From Gp6-AA40 sp050742535 (lineage in GTDB: Bacteria; Acidobacteriota; Vicinamibacteria; Vicinamibacterales; UBA2999): 9,929 bases of DNA. Under the pieces are notes generated by a model that did not search any database, was not told the DNA's origin, and saw only the letters and a list, made by a program, of their open reading frames with translations. The DNA is taken from assembly GCA_050742535.1 (NCBI GenBank), contig JBOGIQ010000220.1:1-9929 (forward strand). The letters run 5' to 3'. Both the position numbers and the translations under genes were made by a program. Numbering within the stretch: position 1 is the first letter of the stretch; every line of letters begins with the position of its first letter. This document shows, in pieces, positions 5,351 to 9,929 of this stretch.

Positions 5351-5754
5351 TGTCATTGCGTCCGTATCTCGTCGCCGTTCTCCTGCTCGTCTCTGCATGC
5401 GCAGGCAGGGGGGACAGCCAGCCCCTGCGGCCGCCTGATTCGATCTTCCGCACGATGCCAAATCCGGACGGCTGTTACATGCAGGTGTGGGAGACGGCGG
5501 AGTACGCCGGGATGTCCGACTACATCAACGGCCCGCGCGAGTACGCAAGCCTGCGGCGGATGCCGAACAACCGGAGCTGGCAGAACCGCATCGTCAGCGT
5601 TCGCGTTGGTCCCACGGCGACGGTCACCGCGTTTGCGGACGAGGATTTCCGCGGTGCCACCCTGCAGCTCCACGCCGACACCGCGCATCGCCAGCTCCCG
5701 GGCGGAATCGCCGGACACATCGAGTCGGTTCGCGTCGCCTGCAAGGGCAGGTAA
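5350..5754 (+). CDS. Lipoprotein with beta/gamma-crystallin-like domain
   Basis: A 134-aa predicted lipoprotein. Residues 1-17 are a lipoprotein signal peptide with lipobox VSAC (C17 as the acylated cysteine). The mature part holds two Greek-key signatures of the [YFW]-x4-[YFW]-x-G type: W47-ETAE-Y52-A-G54 and F95-ADED-F100-R-G102. Each is followed by a closing strand, IVSVRV (81-86) and IESVRV (124-129). This is the plan of a single beta/gamma-crystallin domain, which in bacteria is usually extracytoplasmic and often binds calcium. The usual [ND][ND]xx[ST]S calcium signature before the closing strands is degenerate here (QNRIVS, GHIES), so calcium binding may be weak or lost. It overlaps the PilZ stop by one base (TGATG), linking it to c-di-GMP signalling. 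The fold assignment comes from motifs seen by eye. Confidence 0.75.
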   Translation: MSLRPYLVAVLLLVSACAGRGDSQPLRPPDSIFRTMPNPDGCYMQVWETAEYAGMSDYINGPREYASLRRMPNNRSWQNRIVSVRVGPTATVTAFADEDFRGATLQLHADTAHRQLPGGIAGHIESVRVACKGR

Positions 5755-5776
5755 GGCGGGACTTCTAGGTTCGTCG

Positions 5777-6019
5777 TTAGCAGATCAGGAAACGGCGCGT
5801 GCCCGAGGGCGCCGTGAACGCGTCGGGCCGGCACGCACCAGACAGGTCGCAGCAGAGCCGCAGCCCACCCTCATTCAAATCGTAGATCGCGGGGACGACT
5901 CGGCCCCGATTTGGTCCTCGCGTCAGGATCAGGTCGAGAGACGTGGGACGCACATGCCCGTTCAGCACGATTCGGCCCTCGTCCGTCCCGAGACGGAACG
6001 CGCCGTCCTGCAGCCGCAG
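5777..6019 (-). pseudogene. TIGR03067-like domain, C-terminal fragment
   Basis: The minus strand reads TLRLQDGAFRLGTDEGRIVL, then a block ending in LILTRGPNRGRVVPAIYDL, then NEGGLRLCCDLSGACRPDAF and a tail ending RRFLIC. This follows the core of the TIGR03067 family (small proteins common in planctomycetes and acidobacteria), with its idealised pattern of a folded strand, GPNKGK, GIYxLxGDTLRxC and RPTxF. The family N-terminus (the LQGTW block) is missing, and within the open frame the only plausible start is a GTG at 5968, inside the domain. The frame runs open upstream to stops near 6080 but overlaps the end of the CHAD gene without further similarity. It is best read as a 5'-truncated relic, or the end of a gene displaced when the CHAD gene arrived. 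Confidence 0.55.
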
Positions 6020-6056
6020 CGTTGTTGTCGCCGTGCTGGTTCGGTTGCTCGACCGA

Positions 6057-7082
6057 TCAGTGGCGCGCTCGGCTTGCGGGCCGTGTTGTCACGGTCTTGT
6101 CACGGCGATGCGTCAGTAACGTGTCGTTCCGACGGTCAGGCAGGATCGCCTCGAGAACGAGCGGCGCCGTGAACATCGAGGCTGCCAGCACCGGTACAGG
6201 TGGTGCGATTCGCCATCGCCGGTGCGCGGCGGCACGCGTGCACGCTGCCGCCAGAGGACCAACCCACTGCCGTCTTCTGCTGTACTCCGCATAGTGACGG
6301 ATGATTTCGTTGTCCACCAAATCGCTGATTGCGGACCGATCGCTTGCCGTCGCGCCCTCACCGGACAACGGCTGCGCCGCAAAGTCGCCAAGAACCTGGA
6401 GATCGTGGATGTCACCAAGAATGCCCTGGAGCTTCCGGAGGTCCTTGAGGATCCGGTCCGGCCGCCAGATGCCCGTTTCCGCCGCGATTTCAACGGCATA
6501 GCGCAGCTTCTTGATGGCGATCCGAGCCTTGTGTGCACGATTCGGAAAATAGATCGCGGGCGTCCGCTCTACAGCCGCGGCTGCTTCCTGGCTGCGGGTG
6601 ACGATGCGGGCCCAAATCGGTTCGGACCAGCTGGACGACACGCGTCCGGAAATCCGTGGCAGCCATTTCCCGAGCCTCGATCGACCGTTGTCCTCGGTAA
6701 CCGCATCCCGGAGCGCCGGTAGATCCAGACGCTCGATCCTTTTCACCATCCGCCGCCGTGCCTCTCGCTGATGCTGATCGATGGCCTGGCGCAGCGCGTG
6801 TAACTCTGTCGCCGCAGTGTGTGGTAACCGGTCACCCATCGAGAGCAAAAGGCCGCCCACCACATCCAGCTCGCGGACGCGGCCGAGCTGTCGCCCTGCC
6901 GTGCGAACGGCGGCGGCGGCGCGCTCGACGTGTTCGTTGTCGACGAGAGGCAGCACTTCGCGCAGGCGGCGTGTGGCTATACGCGCCTGATGCACGCTCT
7001 CCGCGTCGCCGTCGAATGCACCCTTGAGGTGCGTCAGGACGTCGTCGAAGTGCCGCCGAACGAGCTGCGAAGGGGTGACCAT
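6057..7082 (-). CDS. CHAD domain protein (polyphosphate-binding)
   Basis: CHAD domains are helical bundles whose basic face binds inorganic polyphosphate; many are encoded beside polyphosphate genes. This 341-aa protein contains the two CHAD repeats. The first has VHQARIATRRLR (about 30-41) and LGRVRELDV (about 66-74); the second has HKARIAIKKLR (about 184-194) and LRKLQGILGDIHDL (about 215-228). The conserved His and Arg/Lys residues line up in both. No CYTH triphosphatase domain is fused. The last 70 residues are an Arg/Ala-rich extension beyond the domain. I chose ATG 7082; a TTG seven codons upstream (7103) is the alternative, and neither has a strong Shine-Dalgarno. The gene diverges from ppx/gppA with a 113-bp gap, so the locus forms a polyphosphate cluster. 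Confidence 0.85.
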   Translation of the reverse strand: MVTPSQLVRRHFDDVLTHLKGAFDGDAESVHQARIATRRLREVLPLVDNEHVERAAAAVRTAGRQLGRVRELDVVGGLLLSMGDRLPHTAATELHALRQAIDQHQREARRRMVKRIERLDLPALRDAVTEDNGRSRLGKWLPRISGRVSSSWSEPIWARIVTRSQEAAAAVERTPAIYFPNRAHKARIAIKKLRYAVEIAAETGIWRPDRILKDLRKLQGILGDIHDLQVLGDFAAQPLSGEGATASDRSAISDLVDNEIIRHYAEYSRRRQWVGPLAAACTRAAAHRRWRIAPPVPVLAASMFTAPLVLEAILPDRRNDTLLTHRRDKTVTTRPASRARH

Positions 7083-7195
7083 GTTTCTGTAACCAAAGTG
7101 CAAACGACGATCCTGCGGCCTGTATCCGTCGTTTCGTTACATTGTTTACACTGACGTTACCCCTCCGGTGAGGTTCGGCTGGTACGATTCGCTGT
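7083..7195. promoter_or_regulatory. Divergent CHAD/ppx promoter region with TTAC direct repeats
   Basis: This 113-bp gap separates the CHAD and ppx genes. Three similar pentamers, GTTAC (7136-7140), TTTAC (7145-7149) and GTTAC (7156-7160), lie about 9 and 11 bp apart, roughly one helical turn. Such phased TTAC/TTTACA repeats resemble PhoB/PhoP-type Pho boxes, which would suit polyphosphate genes, but the match is loose. TACGAT (7183-7188) is a possible -10 for ppx, without a clear -35. Confidence 0.35.
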
Positions 7196-8734
7196 TTGGA
7201 TCTGACGCGGGGACCTCAGTTGGCGGCCGTGCTCGACATGGGCGCCAGTGCGATCCGGCTCGTGATCGCGGAAATCGACGACGGTGACGCGATCCGCATC
7301 GCCGAAGAAGCGACGCGCGCGGTTCTCCTCGGCCGCGACACCTTCGCCTTTGGAACGATTCGAGCGCGAACGGCGGAGGCCGCGTTGTCGGCGCTCGACG
7401 GTTTCCGCACGGTGATCGACCGCTACGGCGTGCAGCACATCCGTGCCGTGGCGACCAGCGCCGTCCGCGAGGCGCGCAACGGAGACGCCTTTCTCGATCG
7501 CATCCGTAATCGGACCGGCATCGCCTTCGACATCATCAACGAGGCCGAAGAGAGCCGGCTGTCGTTTCTCGCCGTGCGTCATGCTGCCGCGCGGCAGGGC
7601 ACGCTCGATGGTGAATGGACGCTTCTCGCCGAGGTCGGCGGCGGCAGTACGAGCCTGACCCTGCTGCGCCGCGGCCAACCGGTGCGATCGGGCGTCTACG
7701 CGCTGGGTGCGATCCGCCTGCGCCAGCAGCTCGAGCTCTACAAGCATCCGCACGAGCTGCAGCTGGTCCTGCTCAAGCGGCAGATCGCGAACGTGGTGGA
7801 CGAAATCCGGCTCGAGATACCACTGCCGGAAATCACCGACATGATCGCCACGGGTGGCGACGTGCGGTTCGCTGCGGCGCAGCTCGGCGACGACGAGGAC
7901 GCGTCGATCTCGCGCAGCGAATTCCTGACATTCTGCGACGACATCGAAGGGCTGGACGCCGATCGAGTCGTCGAGCGCTTCGGTGTGAATGCCGGCGACG
8001 CGGAGACGCTCGTGCCCGCGCTCCTCATCTACCGGACGCTGCTTGCGGAAACCCCCGCGCACGGCCTCGTCGTGTCGGACGCCTCGCTCCGGATGGGCGT
8101 GCTGCTCGATCTCGCGGCCGGCGGGCGCCTGAGCGCTGCCGATTTCCAGGCGCACGTGCTGGCCAGCGCGGAAGCCGTGGGCCAGAAGTACCGCTTCGAC
8201 GCGCCGCACGGCCGTCATGTGGCGTACCTGGCCGCGCAGCTGTTCGATGAGTTCGCCGACGAGCATGGGCTGGGCGAGCGCGAGCGCCTGCTGCTGCAGG
8301 TGGCCGGGCTGCTGCACGACATCGGCATCTATGTCAGCCTTCGCGCCCATCACAAGCATTCGCAGTACATTCTGGCGGCGTCACAGATCTTCGGGCTCTC
8401 CGACGAGGAGACGGCGATTGTCGCGAACGTGGCGCGCTATCACCGGCGTGGGCCGCCCCAGCGCACGCACATTCCCTACGCGGCGCTCGATCGTCAGGAA
8501 CGGTTGGTCGTCAACAAGCTGTCGGCACTGCTGCGCGTCGCCAACGCGCTCGACGCGGAACACCTGCAGAAGGTGCGGACTGTGCGCCTCACGGCGCGGC
8601 GCGACGCCTGGATTCTCGAGTACGACGCCACCGGTGACGCGACGATGGAGGAGATGGCCGCGAACGCGCGTGCCGACATGCTGTCCGACACGTTCGGCCG
8701 GCAGGTCGTGATCCGGCAGCACGGACAGCCATGA
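7196..8734 (+). CDS. ppx: Ppx/GppA family exopolyphosphatase or pppGpp phosphatase
   Basis: Hydrolyses terminal phosphates from polyphosphate and/or pppGpp in the cytoplasm. This 512-aa protein has the acetate-kinase-like fold followed by an HD-type C-terminal domain. The first phosphate loop is DMGASAIRL (14-22), then AVATSAVREARN (about 84-95), the catalytic-Glu block NEAEESRLSF (Glu119 aligning with E. coli Ppx Glu121), and the second loop EVGGGSTSL (146-154). The C-terminal region carries H341, LLHDIG (372-377), HHKHSQYIL and RVANALD (447-453), as in long Ppx/GppA proteins. The usual DxGSNS loop reads DMGASA here, with Ala in place of Asn. The start is uncertain: TTG 7196, or TTG 7220, which has GGGGA six bases upstream and gives a family-like start. 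Ppk follows 13 bp downstream. I cannot separate Ppx from GppA by eye. Confidence 0.88.
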   Translation: MDLTRGPQLAAVLDMGASAIRLVIAEIDDGDAIRIAEEATRAVLLGRDTFAFGTIRARTAEAALSALDGFRTVIDRYGVQHIRAVATSAVREARNGDAFLDRIRNRTGIAFDIINEAEESRLSFLAVRHAAARQGTLDGEWTLLAEVGGGSTSLTLLRRGQPVRSGVYALGAIRLRQQLELYKHPHELQLVLLKRQIANVVDEIRLEIPLPEITDMIATGGDVRFAAAQLGDDEDASISRSEFLTFCDDIEGLDADRVVERFGVNAGDAETLVPALLIYRTLLAETPAHGLVVSDASLRMGVLLDLAAGGRLSAADFQAHVLASAEAVGQKYRFDAPHGRHVAYLAAQLFDEFADEHGLGERERLLLQVAGLLHDIGIYVSLRAHHKHSQYILAASQIFGLSDEETAIVANVARYHRRGPPQRTHIPYAALDRQERLVVNKLSALLRVANALDAEHLQKVRTVRLTARRDAWILEYDATGDATMEEMAANARADMLSDTFGRQVVIRQHGQP

Positions 8735-8747
8735 ACGTCCGGCGCGC

Positions 8748-9929
8748 ATGACACAGTCCTTCATTAACCGGGAGCTGTCGTGGCTCGCGTTCAACGAGCG
8801 TGTGCTGGAAGAGGCGGCCGACCGGACGACGCCGCTCCTCGAACGTGCCCGGTTCATTGCCATCGCCGCCGGCAACCTGGACGAGTTCTTCATGGTCCGC
8901 GTCGCGGGTGTGAAGCAGGCCATCGCGGACGGCCGGACCGCGCCCGACCCGGCCGGACTCTCGCCAGCACGTCAGCTCGAGTTGATCGGCGCGCGTGCGC
9001 ATGCGTTGTCGACGGCCATCTACAACCTGACGCGGGACACCCTTCTGCCGGATCTCGCCGCACATGGCATCCGCCTGCTCGAGTGGGACGAGATCGACGA
9101 GGGGCATCGCGTCGCTCTCCGCGCGTTCTTCGGCACCGAGCTGCTGCCGGTGTTGACGCCGCTGGCCATCGACGTCTCGCGGCCATTTCCTCTGCTGGCG
9201 TCTCTCAGTCTGCACCTGGCCGTTCGCCTCGATCCCGTACCCGGAGAAACGGAGGCCCGACTGGCGATGGTGCAAGTCCCGGCCGGGCAGGCGCGGCTCG
9301 TCCAGGTCTCCCCGGACCTCCGTTTTGCCTTCGTCCTGCTGGAGGAGATCATCCGCGCACACCTGCCGCAGTTGTTCCCGGGCCAGCGGATCCTCGAGTC
9401 GGCGGTCCTGCGCGTGTCGCGCGACGCCGAGCTCGACGTTGACGACGAGGGGGGACGCACACAGATCGAGCTCGTCGAGCGCGAGCTGCGGCGGCGGCGC
9501 AGCAGCGATGTCGTGCGTCTGGAGATCGAGGCGGGCGCGTCACCGGAGCTGCTGGCGCTGCTCCAGGAGCAGTTCGAAGTCGAGCATGACGAGACCTACT
9601 CCGTGCCTGGTCCGCTCGACCTGCGCGTGATGACCCGGATGTGCTCGCCATCAAGCAGACGCTGTATCGAACGAACCTCCACTCGCGGCTGGTGGCGAGC
9701 CTGCAGCGGGCCGCGGAGCGTCAAAAGCAGGTCACGGTGCTGGTCGAGGTCACCGCCCGCTTCGACGAAGAGCGCAACATCCGTTGGGCCCGCGCGCTCG
9801 AGGAGGCCGGCGCGCATGTGATTTACGGTCTGCGCGGCTACAAGACGCACGCGAAGATCTGCCTGATCGTGCGGCGGCGTCCCGAAGGAATCCGCCGATA
9901 CGTGCATCTCGGCACGGGCAACTACAACG
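8748..9929 (+). pseudogene. ppk: Polyphosphate kinase 1, interrupted by internal deletion; 3' end outside window
   Basis: Ppk1 polymerises inorganic polyphosphate from ATP. From ATG 8748 the N-terminal domain is intact: FINRELSWLAFNERVLEEAA, NLDEFFMVRVAGVKQ (about 43-57), then LTPLAIDVSRPFP, and on to YSVPGPLDLR near residue 293. At about 9629 the correct reading jumps to another frame: DDPDVLAIKQTLYRTNLHSR (catalytic-core Arg), QVTVLVEVTARFDEERNIRW, GLRGYKTHAKICLIVRRR (phosphohistidine site) and YVHLGTGNYN at the window edge. Between GPLDLR and DPDVLAIK the family has roughly 60-75 residues including the HHPYxSF block; here they are missing and the junction is out of frame. The original frame continues with nonsense to a stop near 9821. 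This is a real inactivating deletion or an assembly error. The gene begins 13 bp after ppx and is probably co-transcribed with it. Confidence 0.85.

Noticed and set aside
6086..6105. Tandem TTGTCACGG repeat with 11-bp period, Pho-box-like
   Set aside because: It lies inside the 3' coding end of the CHAD gene, far from any start in the right orientation, so coincidence is more likely.
7157..8359. 400-aa open frame on the minus strand opposite ppx
   Set aside because: It is antisense to clear Ppx/GppA motifs; long antisense frames are expected in high-GC genes and the translation shows no family features.

Overview
The window looks like high-GC chromosomal DNA from a soil bacterium, most likely an Acidobacteriota member (Vicinamibacteria or Solibacter type). 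This rests on remnants of the TIGR03435 family (greatly expanded in soil acidobacteria), a TIGR03067-type fragment, and the style of the PilZ, CHAD and polyphosphate genes. It is an inference from family content; no rRNA or other marker gene is present. I saw no tRNA, rRNA, CRISPR array, IS element or prophage.

Layout. (1) 1-1500 is a gene graveyard: a TIGR03435 gene on the minus strand whose 5' end is broken, then on the plus strand an orphan Fis-type helix-turn-helix fragment running into a second TIGR03435 copy that carries an internal deletion and a frameshift. (2) 1500-1817 holds no gene but has a strong hairpin and two possible operator-like motifs. (3) 1818-2980 is a tight two-gene unit: a secreted protein with an eight-cysteine C-terminal segment of unknown family, and a small three-helix membrane protein whose Shine-Dalgarno overlaps the first gene's stop codon; a terminator-like hairpin follows. 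(4) 3042-4761, minus strand: a 108-aa PilZ protein, a 73-aa zinc-ribbon-like protein, a 5'-truncated epoxide hydrolase and a possible 53-aa ORF. (5) 4762-5023 is a divergent intergenic region with several dyad symmetries; 5024-5754, plus strand: a second 108-aa PilZ protein coupled through TGATG to a beta/gamma-crystallin-like lipoprotein. (6) 5777-6019, minus: a TIGR03067-like C-terminal fragment. (7) 6057-9929 is a polyphosphate locus: a CHAD protein diverging from a Ppx/GppA phosphatase and a polyphosphate kinase. The ppk reading frame is interrupted by an out-of-frame internal deletion and runs off the window.

The CHAD, ppx and ppk genes plausibly act together: Ppk makes polyphosphate, Ppx/GppA degrades it (or pppGpp), and CHAD proteins bind polyphosphate. 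The PilZ pair suggests c-di-GMP signalling, perhaps linked to an envelope lipoprotein. The least explained unit, and the best candidate for something undescribed, is the secreted Cys-rich protein with its coupled membrane partner.
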